64,000 nt of DNA from Adiantum capillus-veneris (lineage: Eukaryota; Streptophyta; Polypodiopsida; Polypodiales; Pteridaceae). The position numbers were made by a program, and so were the translations under genes. The notes beneath the pieces are model-generated. The model saw nothing but the letters and a program-made list of their open reading frames with translations. It was not told the DNA's origin and did not search any database. This document shows, one piece after another, positions 1 through 11,248 of the stretch. Every line of letters starts with the position of its first letter. Position 1 is the stretch's first letter. The stretch spans positions 6,993,001 through 7,057,000 of the forward strand of contig CM043963.1 in assembly GCA_014529385.2 (NCBI GenBank). The letters are read 5' to 3'.

Positions 1-1573
1 ATTTATGACACTTTGTTTTTTCTTTTAAGTGGTGGAAGTTTGAATGTAAATTCCAATGAGGCAAATGTACAGCCTATGGGGGTTTATGAAAATGTTACAG
101 AGCAGCCTATTACTGATGCATATATACATGATGTACTTGATGAGGAAAGGCCTGAAAATGAGAAGGCTAGAGGTATGCCAAAATGGCTGGTGCATATATT
201 GCGTGATAGTAAATTGGATGCACCTTTGTCTAGTCGTAATTGTTCAAGCTCTGGCCATGCATCTTATGCATCAGATTGTTATGCTTTGGTTGTGTCTAGC
301 TTACATGATGTTGAGGAACCTTTATCTTTTGATGAAGCACAGAATTCAAAAAATTGAATGGCTGCCATGCAATCAAAATATGATGCACTTATAGAAAATG
401 ACTCATGGAATTTACGCTATTTGCCTCCTAGAAAAAAGGCCATTGGTACAAAGTGGGTTTACAAGCTGAAACACAAGGCGGATGGTGAGATCGATCGCCA
501 TAAGGCTCGACTTGTTGCAAAGGGTTAAGCACAGCAAAAGGGCATAGAATATGAAGAGACTTTTCCTCCCACTTGTCGTATGACTATTGTGTATTTTTTA
601 TGTGCATTGGAAGCTCATTTTGGTTGGGATGTACATCAATTAGACATTGTTACTGCTTTCTTGAATGGTGACATATTTGAGGAAGTTTGTGTAACACAGC
701 GTCGCAATGTTGTCAAGAAAGGACAAGAGGAAAAAGTGTGCAGATGTAAGAAGGCTTTGTATGGGTTGAAGCAATCTCCTCGTGCTTGGTATGAGAAAGT
801 TGACACTCATTTGGTCAAATGAGGCTTTCGTAACAATCCAACAGAAAGCACATTGTATGTAAAGCGTGAGGGTGATGTACCTCTCATTGTGGTTCTTTAT
901 GTAGATGATTTGTTGATCACTATACCAAATGAGAGACATATTGCTGAATTTAAGGCTGATTTGAATGCTACTTTCAGGATGAAAGATTTGGGGATGTTGC
1001 ATCATTACCTAGGCATACGGTTTAAACGGTGTGATGGTGGTATTGCCTTGTGTCAAAAAAAGCTACATAAAGACATTGCTATGTAAGCTTGGACTTGAGG
1101 ATTGCAAACCTATTGCCACTCCCATGGAAACAAGTTTAAAATTGAGTCTTCATGATGCTGGGGATCCTGCAGATGTCACTCTTTACCAAATTGATGTTGG
1201 ATGTCTCATTTATGTATGCATTGGCAGGTTGTCAAGAGGATTTTCCACTACCTTAGTGGCAGTTTACATCTTGTCTTGTTTTATCCCAAGGGGGGATCAC
1301 TTCTACCAGACTTACATGCTTTTTTGGCCTCAGATTGGGCTGGTTGTTTTGACACGTGAGTGTCCACAAGTGGTTTTTGTTTCATGCTTGGCAGTTCATG
1401 TATATCATGGTTGAGCAAGAAGCAACCTACTGTGGCCACTTCTAGTTGTGAGGCTAAGTATAGGGCAGCCTTCACATCTACAGTTGAGTGTGTATGGCTC
1501 AAACGCCTTATGGCTGATTTGGGTGTTGGACAGGACACTGCCAACACTATCTACACTAACAGTCAAAGCGCCA
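1..1573 (+). pseudogene. Ty1/copia pol remnant (RT and part of RNase H)
   Basis: Copia reverse transcriptase copying element RNA into DNA in cytoplasmic particles (family knowledge). One frame from about 13 to 1086 shows the RT start 'KWVYKLKHKADGEIDRHKAR', 'QLDIVTAFLNGD', 'LYGLKQSPRAWY' and the catalytic YVDD at 898-909. Stops break it at 355, 526, 820 and 1084. After frameshifts, RNase H follows from 1360 ('SGFCFMLGSSCISW', 'QPTVATSSCEAKYRAA') and stops abruptly at 'SQSAK', where the hairpin array begins. The left end lies outside the window, so integrase and gag are not seen. The RT wording matches the minus-strand remnant at 39.4-40.4 kb, so both are probably one family. Certainly non-functional. 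Confidence 0.9.
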
Positions 1574-2720
1574 AAACTGGCAATTGTGCCACCGTAGACC
1601 GTCGAGACAGATTGCGATGCCCATGAAACTTTGCAGGGGCGAGGATTTAGGTGCTTTCCTTGACCCTGCAAAGTTTCATGGCTGTTCGCTCCTGTCTCGT
1701 CGGTCTAGGGTGGCACAATGGACAATTTTTTTGTTTTGGCTTTGCTAAGGGCCCAATGGTCAAAAACTGGCAGTTGCGCCACCGTGGGCTATCAAGACAA
1801 ATTGCAATGCCCATGAAACTTTGCAGGGGCAAGGATTTAGGTTTTTTCCTTGCCCTTGCAAAGTTTCATGGCCATCCACTCCCGTCTTGTTGGTGTAGGG
1901 TGGAACAATTTCCATTTTTTTTGTTTTGGCTTCGCCAAGGGCCCAATGAACAAAAACTGGCGATTGTGTCACAGTAGACCATCGAAACAGATTGCGATGC
2001 CCATGAAACTTTGTAGAGGCATGGATTTTGGTGCTTCCCTTGCCCCTGTAATCTTTCATGGCCATCGGCTCCTGTCTCATCCTTGGTATAGGGTGACACA
2101 ATCACCAATTTTTTCGGTTTGGCTTCACTAAGGGCCGAATGGTAAAAAAAGTGGCGATTGTGCCACCGTAGACCATCGAGATGGATAGCAATGGCCATGA
2201 AGCTATGCAGGGGTGGGGATTTAGGTACTTTTCCTGCCCCTGTAATGTTTCATGGCCATTCGCTCTCGTCTCGTTGGTCTAAGGTGGCACAATTGCCAAT
2301 TTTTTCATTTTGGCTTCGCTAAGGGCCCAATGGTCAAAAACTGGCAATTGTGCCACCGTAGCCCGTGAGACACATTGGGATGGCCATGAAACTTTGTACT
2401 TTCCCTACCCCTACAATGTTTCATGGCCATCCGCTCCCGTCTCATCGGTCTAGGGTGACACAATCGCCAATTTTTTTATTTTGGCTTCGTTAAGGGCCCA
2501 ATGGTAAACAACTGGTGATTGTGCCACCGTAAACCATTGAGACGGATTGCAATGCCCATGAAACTTTGTAGGGGCAGGGATTTATGTGCTTTCCCTGTCC
2601 TTGCAAAGTTTCATGGCTATCCGTTCTCGTCTCGTCCGTTTAGAGTGACACAATCGCCAATTTTTTTGTTTTGACTTCTCTAAAGACTAAATGGTCAAAA
2701 ACTGGCGATTCCCATGAAAC
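1574..2720. repeat. Tandem array of ~190-bp hairpin units
   Basis: The landmark 'aaactggc' recurs with its ctgg ending near 1580, 1770, 1960, 2154, 2344, 2515 and 2705, giving steps of 190, 190, 194, 190, 171 and 190. Each unit is itself an imperfect inverted repeat: 'attgtgccaccgtagacc' and 'catgaaactttgcaggg' on the left arm are mirrored by 'ccctgcaaagtttcatgg' and 'ggtctagggtggcacaat' on the right arm, around a ~25-base loop. The 171-bp unit has lost most of its loop. The array sits exactly where the copia RNase H is truncated. No gene is visible in it; open frames crossing it are by-products of the repeat. Confidence 0.9.
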
Positions 2721-3099
2721 AGATTGCGATTGAGCACAAGAAACTTGAAGGCTTTGTAACATTTTCTCATAGCTAAACTCTACTTGCACCACATATACGT
2801 CTTCACCCCATTGTGCAAGATATCCTCTACCATTGTGTGAGATCCAAAGTGGGAGGGCTTTATACTTTTTTCCGGATTATAGGCATTTGCAGAAGAGTCT
2901 AATGTCATTTTTCTCCCTTCTAAGTCCACTCCCCATCTATCAGGATCCGATGGTCCCTCTCTGCAAGCCAAGCTCTTTCGACATTTCTTGTTGTGGACCA
3001 CAAAGGAAGAGGTGGGAACCCCTCCCCCGTAAGTGCTAGTTGGACAATAGCTTTTCAAAAACTTTTCATTAGATTTCTCTAAAAGAGAGCAAACACCTT
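2721..3099. other. No recognisable gene
   Basis: Unique-looking sequence between the hairpin array and the GTAACTC-rich stretch. A short open frame exists on each strand, but neither shows a domain I recognise. It could be an LTR remnant; I see no paired copy in the window. Confidence 0.5.
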
Positions 3100-3490
3100 A
3101 AGGAAAAAAAAAGTTTTGGAAGTAACTAACTGACGAGTTACTTTGGGAAGGATTTAAAAAAAATTAAGTTACTTTAGAAAAACCTAAACTTTGAGTTAGT
3201 TTAGGGGAAAAAACTTTAAGTAGCTCGACCACTTACTTTTATATAAAAAATTTGAAATAATAGTTCTTTTAAAAAATATTTTTTAAAAGTAACTCGACAA
3301 GTGACTTTAAAAATATAAAATAATATATATATTTTTTAAAGAAACTCATCGAGTTACGCAATGAAAACATGACTGTCACGAAAGATAGTGTCATGTAACT
3401 CGCCGAGTTACTTGGCGGTTGACTCGGCGAGTTGAGTTTTCCATGTCGATTCGTCTTCAAGCGACTGAGTCATGGACCGCCACGTAACTT
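3100..3490. repeat. Cluster of GTAACTC/GAGTTAC half-sites
   Basis: The heptamer gagttac and its complement gtaactc, or one-base variants, recur at least eight times, ending in the palindrome 'gtaactcgccgagttac' near 3395 and 'ctcggcgagttgag' near 3422. The surrounding sequence is AT-rich. No coding potential seen. Confidence 0.6.
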
Positions 3491-4028
3491 GCAAATGCTA
3501 AGTGCAACCCGCAATCTCTACCTAGATCGCATAAATGATACGCATAAAACTCCTGGGAAAATTTCGCCAGAGTTTCGAGACACAATGGCTATCCACACAA
3601 AATAATCCTGCAAGCTCAATACAATGAGCAATCAATGTGCATCAAACTACACTCAACATACATGCATAAGCTCTGCAAAACTATGGCAAACAATGCTCGA
3701 GATCACAAGACTATTGCAATCTGTGAGCTAATCACCAAGCCCACACTGTGCGGTATCGATGCATACACACGCACAAATCTCCCACCTGCAGAGAACACCG
3801 CACGCAAATGCTAAGTGCAACCCGCAATCTCTACCTAGATCGCATAAATGATACGTATAAAACTCCTGGGAAAATTTCGCCAGAGTTTCAACGCACAATG
3901 GCTATCAACACAAAATAACCATTGTCCTGCAAGCTCAATACAATGAGCAATCAATGCGCATCAAACTACACTCAACATACATGCATAAACTCTGCAAAAC
4001 TATGGCAAACAATGCTCAAGATCACAAG
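3491..4028. repeat. 313-bp-period direct duplication
   Basis: Two copies of about 220 bp: 3491-3709 and 3804-4028. Both begin 'gcaaatgctaagtgcaaccc' and end 'atcacaag', with about 95 bases of unique spacer. The copies differ at scattered bases and by small indels. They lie inside the internal region of the non-coding LTR element whose PBS is at 5183. Confidence 0.9.
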
Positions 4029-5182
4029 CCTCTCCCACCCGAGAGCAAACCACTATCTCAAGCAAAGAAAGATACACAACTCCTCACTCTTGCGAGAGTG
4101 GATACAAAAACACAAAACTGTGTCCAAACTGACAAAACCTGTCAAAGTGAGAGTAAACACTCGATCACAAACTATGGCGAGAATCTGGGAAAAATCCGAC
4201 AGAATTTCCCCTGAAAACTGAGCAAAAAACTCAAGTACAATCTCTACCATAAACCATAACACTACTCAATGCCAATGAGTAGAAATGCCAAAATGGCTCC
4301 ACATTTTCACATACAATGGCAATCCGCACTCAACGTACATCAACGGAGTGACTACGCATAAGCAAGCGCCAAAAGATTTGCAATCCGGAAACTTGATCAA
4401 TGCGAAAACAATGCTCTCAAGAGAGCTCACCGGCACTTGAAAGTGCTCGCCAAAATGCATGTATAATGGGCATCAACCATGCGCCAAAACCATATGCAAA
4501 CCATCCGCAAAGACCATGAATCCAAGCACAAAATCACTGCTAAAGTATCCTGTGAAAACGAGTGAAAGAAGCTCGACCTGTGTGCTCCAAAAAAATGTCT
4601 CTCAAGAGACCGCCTCGGTGGTGTGTAAATGCCTCCGTACTTCGTTGCCCAAGTCTACCAAAAAACCCTCAAACCACAAGCTTAACACAAGCTGCAATTG
4701 CATCTTCAGCTCAGAATTTATGCACTCAATTTCAAGCATCTCCTGTGCTTCCAAAAGTGCATCAAACTCACACACAATGCGACAACAGAAAATCTGAAAT
4801 TTCTGTATACAGTCAGTCTGAGCTGAATGTCAGCAAAACGGTGAGGAATTTGCAAAAAGTTTCTTCTGCAAAGTTTTAGACCATGTTGAAACGGATGGGC
4901 TCCCCAGACAAAATTCTCAGATCTGCATTCTACAAGGAGAAAAACGAATCTGAAAACAGTGTTGCTGCACACACAGTTTTAGGGCAGCACCTTCACTTAC
5001 ACACAATCTTCCACACTCCTTTCTGAGCTTCCACAAGAGCATACATCACTCTCAACTGAGCTCACAAGCTCCCATTGCATTCTCACAAAGCTTCCAAGCT
5101 TTCGTAATCTCTCCACCGCCGAGAGCGAGCGAGCTATCGTCTCGAATCTCTCAAAGCCGTCGTGCTCTCCGCGGTCACCATA
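4029..5182 (-). mobile_element. Internal leader region of a non-coding LTR element
   Basis: Sequence downstream (minus sense) of the PBS at 5183-5195. No gag, protease or RT motif is visible in any frame; short open frames lack domains. It continues into the direct duplication at 3.5-4.0 kb. The absence of coding sequence over at least 1.7 kb suggests a non-autonomous LARD/TRIM-like element, or an element whose coding part has been deleted. No second LTR was found to the left, so the left boundary is unknown. Confidence 0.55.
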
Positions 5183-5195
5183 GCTCTGATACCAA
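5183..5195 (-). other. Primer binding site (initiator Met tRNA type)
   Basis: Minus strand reads 'ttggtatcagagc', the classic complement of the plant initiator methionine tRNA 3' end, one base after the LTR terminal 'cttca'. Confidence 0.85.
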
Positions 5196-5196
5196 T

Positions 5197-5389
5197 TGAA
5201 GGGGATCGGGGAGCACCACAGACGGAGAGTGAGAGAGAGAGAGAAGGAGACACACACACGATGTGGGTGGGGAGACTGTGAAGTGGCAGCTCCCCCTATA
5301 CAATATACTCACTATAAGTATAGGGTAACAGTGGGCGGGCGCCCATGACCTAGGCGACCAGACAAGGCACATAGGCCTTAACCCCAACA
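5197..5389 (-). mobile_element. Short 5' LTR (193 bp) of non-coding element
   Basis: On the minus strand this starts 'tgttggggttaagg' and ends 'gatccccttca', i.e. TG...CA, immediately before the PBS. It contains a GA/GT-rich run near 5228-5260. At 193 bp it is far shorter than the 789-bp copia and 620-bp gypsy LTRs here. Confidence 0.75.
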
Positions 5390-5572
5390 TAAGACAATGT
5401 GGGCTATTAGATGAACAGTGATCATGGCAGGACAAGGTAGTGCTCAAAAAGATGGAGCACCTGACAGCAATAGAAAGTGTGATGAAAGAACGGTGCATAA
5501 GACAATGTAGGCTAATTGAAGAACAAAACCGAGTAGAAAAATGTCTTGCTTTGATCAGCTACCAAGTGAACG

Positions 5573-7422
5573 TTGTGGTGCCTATGGAATCCTGAAGATG
5601 GTAAAATCTTAAGGAGTAGGGATGTAATTTTTAACGAACAAAATATGTACAAAGATTACTTGGAAAGAAATCAAACGAAAGAAACAGGTGATGAGTACAT
5701 GGAGCTTGAGGACGGGGAAGACTCAAGGACTGCAAACGGTGACAATGTGCAACAATGTCAACCAAATGAGGAGCCTCAACCTATTCCCCGAAGATCTACA
5801 AGAGCAAGTAGACCTCCAGAAAGGTTTGTTCCTTCCTTCAACCATCTCTTGATCTCAGATTCTAGAGAGCCGGAATCATACGAAGAAGCTATGCAACATG
5901 AATCCAAAGAATAATGGACGAAGATCATGCAAGTGGAGATGGACTCACTACATCGTAACCAAACATGGGGATTGGTTGAGTTGCCTAAAGGTAAGCGGGC
6001 ACTTCAAAACAAATGGGTGTACAAGGTGAAGGAAGAAGAAGGTGGGAAGAAAAGGTACAAGTCTAGGCTTGTGGTAAAAGGTTTTTCTCAAAAGAAAGGT
6101 ATTGACTTCAATGAAATATTTTATCCTGTTGTAAAAATGAACTCAATTAGGCTTGTCTTAAGCCTTGTGGGGCTGCTCATGATCTAAATCTCGAGCAAAT
6201 GGATGTAAATACGGCATTCCCTCACGGTGACTTAGAGGAGGAAATCTACATGCTTCAACCAAAGGGGTATGAAGTAAAAGGTAAGGAGAAAATGATTTGC
6301 AGATTAAAGAAGAGCTTGTATGGTTTAAAGCAAGCATCAAGACAATGGTACTTGAAGTTTGATCGATGGATGTTGGATCATGGATTCACAAGATGCAACT
6401 CGGATCACTGCGTCTACACGAAGAATTTGGGAGATGGGAAATTCATCATCCTAATGTTATATGTTGATGACATGTTGATTGCAAGTGCTAACATGCAGGA
6501 CATCAAAGACCTAAAAGAGGAGTTGTCTAAATCTTTTTCAATGAAAGATTTAGGTGCTGCAAAGAGGATACTTGGTATGAAAATATCAAGGGACAGGACG
6601 AAGAAGACAATAAAGCTATCTCAAGAAGATTACATCAAGAAGGTACTAGAAAGGTTTGCAATGCAAAATGCAAAACCAGTTTCTACAGCTTTGGATGGTC
6701 ATTTTAAACTAACGAAGGATATATGTCCAAAAACACAAGAGGAGATAGCCTATATGTCTAAAGTTCCATATGCTGCAGCAGTAGGTTCTCTAATGTATGT
6801 TATGGTCTCGACAAGGCCAGACATTGCACATGCAGTGGGAGTTGTGAGTAGGTTCATGGACAACCCAGGTAAAGAGCATTGGCAAGCTTTGAAGTGGATA
6901 CTTAGGTATCTAAAAGGGACAACAACAAATGCTTTGTATTTTGGAGGAACTGATATTTTTCTAGAAGGGTATGCTGATGCAGATATGGCAGGTGACAAAG
7001 ATACTCGAAGGAGCACTAGTGGCTATGTGTTCACGGTTGGAGGCACAGCAGTAAGCCGGGCTTCAAAGCTGTAGAAAGTGGTTTCACTTTCTACCACGGA
7101 AGCAGAGTATGTAGCAATGACGGAGGCAAGCAAAGAAATTTTGTGGCTTCACAGATTCTTAGAAGAGCTTGGATTCAAACAAGACAATTGTGTCTTGTAC
7201 AGTGATAGCCAAAGCGCTATCCATCTTGCAAAGAACTCAGCCTTTCATTCAAGGACAAATCACATTGAGGTGAGATATCACTTCATACGCACGCTTTTGA
7301 AAGAGGGACAGCTAAAGCTAGGAAAGGTGCATACAAGTGAAAATTCTGCAGACATGTTTACAAAGGTGGTCAACAAGGAGAAGTTGATCTTTTGCTCATC
7401 CTCAATTGGCATTCAAGGATAA
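5573..7422 (+). pseudogene. Ty1/copia pol remnant, 5'-truncated (RT and RNase H)
   Basis: Starts within the integrase-RT linker ('LWNPEDGKILRSRDVIFNE'), continues with 'RRSTRASRPPERF' and the RT N-terminus ('NKWVYKVKEEEGGKKRYKSR'), then 'MDVNTAFPHGDLEEE', 'LYGLKQASRQWY' and catalytic YVDD at 6460-6471. RNase H follows ('YADADMAGDKDTRRSTSGY', 'STTEAEYVAMTEASKE') to the normal C-terminal 'ADMFTK' region at 7422. Damage: TAA at 5912, a frameshift near 6190, and TAG at 7072 where related elements have glutamine (C to T). Gag, protease and integrase are missing upstream of about 5555. Its 3' LTR follows 60 bp downstream, so this is the right half of one element. Confidence 0.93.
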
Positions 7423-7470
7423 GAAGCCCGGATGGAAAGCAGTCATAGGTTTGGTTTTGAGATCAATCTC

Positions 7471-7482
7471 CAAGTGGGAGAT
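7471..7482 (+). other. Polypurine tract of copia element
   Basis: 'caagtgggagat' directly before the LTR start TGTTAAG; the standard plus-strand priming site position for copia elements. Confidence 0.75.
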
Positions 7483-7897
7483 TGTTAAGTATGAAGGAAA
7501 ATCACTCGCCATCGTGCATGAAGGAAAATCACTCGTCGGAAACCAAAATTTTTACGGCCAAAAAATCAGGGGCAACTTTAGGGGCCTTGGGGGCGGAAGC
7601 CCCCAAGACTTTTTTTTCCCTCGCCGGAATATTATGGCCGGATGGCGGCTGGAAAGGGGTCGGAAAACAACCGTCGGTTGGCCGGTGGCCGGTAGTCAAT
7701 GGCCGGTGGTCGGAAGTCAATGGCCGGTGGCCGGTGGTCGAATTCAATGGCCGGTGGCCGATGGCCGATTTCAAAAGCGGACTTGTCTTCTCAAGGGCGG
7801 CCACACATGGGTGGATTGGTGGGTCCGATTTGGACTTATCTACACAAGGGCGGCTACACATGGCTGCCTCTCATGAGAGAGGGCAGCCCTTTTGGCC

Positions 7898-7904
7898 TAT
7901 AAAA
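7898..7904 (+). promoter_or_regulatory. LTR TATA box
   Basis: 'TATAAAA' in the context 'ggcctataaaagga', conserved in the second LTR copy at 62837. The likely start of element transcription lies about 30 bp downstream. Confidence 0.65.
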
Positions 7905-8110
7905 GGAAGCCATTTCTACACACATTTCATAGTGTGTGAAGTTGATGCAACAAGGTGAGTGTGAGGTGGTGAGAGTGAAGCAAGGTGGGAGCGAGCTCCA
8001 TTAAGGGTATAATCCCTTTGTAAACTACTTCTTGTTTTGAAGTACTAAAGCCATTGAGTGGCTGCTTTCCCGTGGACGTAGCCCACATTGGGTGAACCAC
8101 GTATATCGTG

Positions 8111-8114
<4 letters not shown>

Positions 8115-8180
<66 letters not shown>
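8115..8180 (+). repeat. (CT)n microsatellite in copia LTR
   Basis: About 33 uninterrupted CT units; the homologous LTR at 63.05 kb has only about 7 units. Confidence 0.95.
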
Positions 8181-8183
<3 letters not shown>

Positions 8184-8271
8184 CTATAATCTCTTGTGTG
8201 TGAAATCTATCTCTCTCCGCCATTAAGTAATCTACTCAATTATCTATTTAGCTACGTCTTATTTTCTAACA

Positions 8272-9891
8272 ATGTTTGACAGGTGCTTCAAGAGGCGGCA
8301 AACAAGCAACCATATCAGATTTCTGCAAACGCAGCAAACTAGCAAAATTCAGATGACCAAAACGTGCATGCCAAAGTTTTGCATCTGAAATAGCCCTTGA
8401 ATCTACAACTGCATTTGGAAAAAAAAAATCCACACTTGTCATACAAAGTGAGCTTATACAACCCACGACACAAAGGCCAGATGCAACAATTTTATCACCA
8501 AAACTGAGATAATGAATTGTACATTTGTCATCCACAAATTTGACTACAAGTCCAAGTCTAGCAGTTGCAGATACATACAAAAGATTCTTCTTGATCCCAG
8601 GTACATAAAGTGCATCAAAAAGTGTAAAAGAACTGCCATTTGCAGCAGTAAGTACAATCTTTCCATCCCCCTAAACCGGATAAGAGGCGTTGTATTCACA
8701 AGTGACTGAATTCCCATGAGGGACAAACTTTAGAGATGTGAACAATTCACGATGTGAGGTAATGTGCTTTGTAGCACCACTATCAAAATACCGCACATGT
8801 GAATCTATAGCAACGGGCATGCATGCATCATGGACATCAGGATTGTAAGTGCACTCTACACTAAAAGCCCATTCTGCATCAACATCAACATCACAGTCTC
8901 CTTTCATAGAAGACTCAACAATGGCTGCATTTGTAGTGGAACCAACATTTGCAGTGGAACCACCCTCTTTCTTCTTAGCCTCTTTGACCTTCAACTTAGG
9001 ACACTGCTTGATCAAGTGATCATTAGCTTTACAATAATGGCAACGCATCTTCTTTTATCCCTTATCACCAGAATTTCCTGACGAATTGTTGCCAACAGAA
9101 GCATTAGGAACAAGTGATTTTCCACTCACAGAAGAACCATAAGAAGTGGCTGCATCAATGTTACCACCCTTTCTTTGAGAAGCAATAAAAGTATGTTCCA
9201 CTGCACGTTGTCTAGTCCTGTTTTTTTTGGAAAGCGACTCTTGCAACAGCAATGTGCACAATGCATCAAAGTTGACAACTTCACGATTTCCTTGGGTCAT
9301 AAGTCTCCAAGTACTAGCAAAAGTCTGGTAAGGCATCAAGAACAGTCTGCACAAGGAAACTATCTAAAATGACTTCACCTGCAGAAATAAGTTTTTCATC
9401 GATATCCTTGACACTAGCAAGGAAAGTGTCCGTATCATCTTCCTCATGCATAATCTTTGACTCTAGCTCTTTACACAGCAATGCAATTTTAACCTCATTG
9501 CAACTTGCATAAACACCAGCCAGAGTATCCAAGCCTGTTTTTCATATTTCACTGAACGAATGTGAGGAGTAATGATGCACTTCACAGACAATGCAATCAA
9601 TGCATGAGCCTGCACATCCTTTACATCCCAACGACCTTGTTCTGTCGTAGGCAAAACAACTCTAATAACAGTAATCCTTGCAGCAAGACCTGCCACATCC
9701 TCAACATCGCCTACATCCTGATAACCAAGACGTACATCAATGCCTTGCACAATATTCCAAACACCCTTTGACACAAGAACATGTTGCATCATGTAAGCCC
9801 ACATAGGGTAATTGTCCCCATCCAATCTGTCCTCAGCAGCAAACATCTTGAACACATTTGTGTTGTTGTCAGCCATGGAAAATGCCTGCAC
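8272..9891 (-). pseudogene. Ty1/copia gag-protease-(pre-integrase) remnant
   Basis: Read from 9891 leftwards: gag start ('FAAEDRLDGDNYPMWAYMMQ'), gag body in several frames to about 9055, CCHC zinc knuckle 'CHYCKANDHLIKQC' near 9040, the aspartic protease active site 'YFDSGATKH' near 8785, and the gag-pre-integrase motif 'LWHARFGHLNFASL' near 8330. Frameshifts and stops separate these pieces. The gene ends at 8272, where the plus-strand copia LTR begins, and the remaining integrase, RT and RNase H are not found to the left. Its PBS and LTR follow at 10193-10433. The RT of this family is probably represented at 39.4-40.4 kb, which carries the same LTR type. Confidence 0.9.
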
Positions 9892-10192
9892 CTAATGTGA
9901 ACTGCCCAAATGAGGAGAAACTGAGTGAGACCAGCACGTACTATATAGCAGAACCCGCAACAGACATGTGGGACATGTTATGCAGTAATTGGCATTGTGC
10001 ACAAAATGACAAAATTGTCTGTGCAGACCTGGCTATAGTGGAAACGGAGGTCAAAATGAGCCCGAATCAAAAATCTGAGCACCAAAAAAAAAAATGCAAC
10101 CCGAGAACGCTCGCCAAAGCTCACAGAAATTGGAGAAAGTGAGCAAGTGTGTGTTGGAGCTATTGGGGACTAAGCCCGGGAGGATGCAACCT
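9892..10192 (-). mobile_element. Copia untranslated leader
   Basis: Region between the gag start and the PBS on the minus strand. No coding signal seen. Confidence 0.6.
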
Positions 10193-10205
10193 GCTCTGAT
10201 ACCAA
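10193..10205 (-). other. Primer binding site (initiator Met tRNA type)
   Basis: Minus strand 'ttggtatcagagc', one base after the LTR terminus 'ttccaaca'. Confidence 0.85.
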
Positions 10206-10206
10206 T

Positions 10207-10433
10207 TGTTGGAATTAGGGTTGCAGAGAAACCCACACAGCTTAGAGAAGACAAAGGAAGCTCAAGGCACACAACTAAGAGTGTATTACTTAGTGTGCAA
10301 TGGAAAGATAGATAGCCCTAGAGTGATGGGCGTATATATAATGCACGGGGGGAAAAACCTCCTAAAGACGGAAAAAATGCCCCGACGGTCCTAGTGTGTT
10401 CACACACATCACTACCACTTGTATATGGTAACA
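10207..10433 (-). mobile_element. Copia 5' LTR (227 bp)
   Basis: Minus strand starts 'tgttaccatatacaag' and ends 'ccctaattccaaca'. A clearly related LTR lies at 39190-39414. It includes 'gtatatataatg', a possible TATA-like stretch, near 10331. Confidence 0.8.
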
Positions 10434-11248
10434 AATTTGAGTTGTTCCAAGCTCTTAGTGGTAGACGATCTCATGCAGCTGCATGATGCATTACTTTATC
10501 TATGGACATTTTGGTGATTGTTGTGCTTTTGGCGGCAGTTGGTGCATTGGAAATCTTTTGACATGGTGTTAGCAATTTACACTATCGTTTAAATATGTAA
10601 AGATTAGAAAATATGAATGTAGAAGCTTGTTTCCTTGGCTTTCTAGAATTCACAATGCAAGATTTTGGGAAGATAGATGATAATTTTTACGGATTCGATG
10701 TATTGACAACAATTATTTTGTCCATCGATGTTTATTAACAAAACTTCATATTGTCAAGATCTTTGTGGTAGAAATGTTCGTCAAATTATGTGATGTGCCG
10801 CTATGAATATCAATATTTTGGTGTTTGTGATTGTTTTAATGGCCACAACTCAACATTTTGGATAAAATTGACATTGTTTACAATATAGCAACAATTTGTT
10901 GACACTATGTTGGCTTGTGCGAATGTAGACTCAAGTTTCAATGCTCCAGCTCCATTGTGGACGCATTTTGAGTTGTTGGGGGACTTCACATTTTATGAAC
11001 CCGTTTCTCCTCAGTCATCATTAGGGAAGCATAGGTTTCTAGTGTGCTTGTTCTTGTGTTAATTTCAAATACTTTAATAGTAGGTGTTTTTTAAAAACCA
11101 AGGCAACAGTATAGAGTGCATTGTAGTATAAACGTTGCTTCAAAATTATCTATCTAGAAATTCCTTGGCAGACATTGCAATGTCATCGTTTGCTTGGATT
11201 TTAGCTCTCTCAAAAAGTTAAGCTCGATGGGTGGAGACACTCCATTCT
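10434..11248. other. No recognisable gene
   Basis: AT-rich anonymous sequence flanking the copia LTR on the left and the gypsy RT remnant on the right. No open frame with a recognisable domain. Confidence 0.6.

Larger units (their letters stand above)
7483..8271 (+). mobile_element. Copia 3' LTR (789 bp)
   Basis: Starts 'tgttaagtatgaagg' and ends 'ttttctaaca'. A homologous LTR of the same length is at 62361-63149. It contains a GC-rich minisatellite of 'ggccggtggtcggaagtcaat'-like units (about 7675-7770), a TATA box, and a long CT run (about 8115-8180) that is much shorter in the other copy. Open frames crossing it (7.4-7.96 kb) are not genes. Confidence 0.9.

Noticed and set aside
1574-2720. 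Overlapping open frames of 80-113 residues on both strands
   Set aside because: They follow the 190-bp repeat; 190 is not a multiple of three, so the frame changes from unit to unit, and no domain is present.
5183-5195. tRNA gene trace
   Set aside because: Only the 13-base PBS complement is present, next to an LTR; the same holds at 10193 and 63152.
7406-7958. 150-residue open frames rich in Trp, Gly and Pro
   Set aside because: They lie inside the copia LTR minisatellite; the matching frames at 62.45-62.88 kb are in the other LTR.
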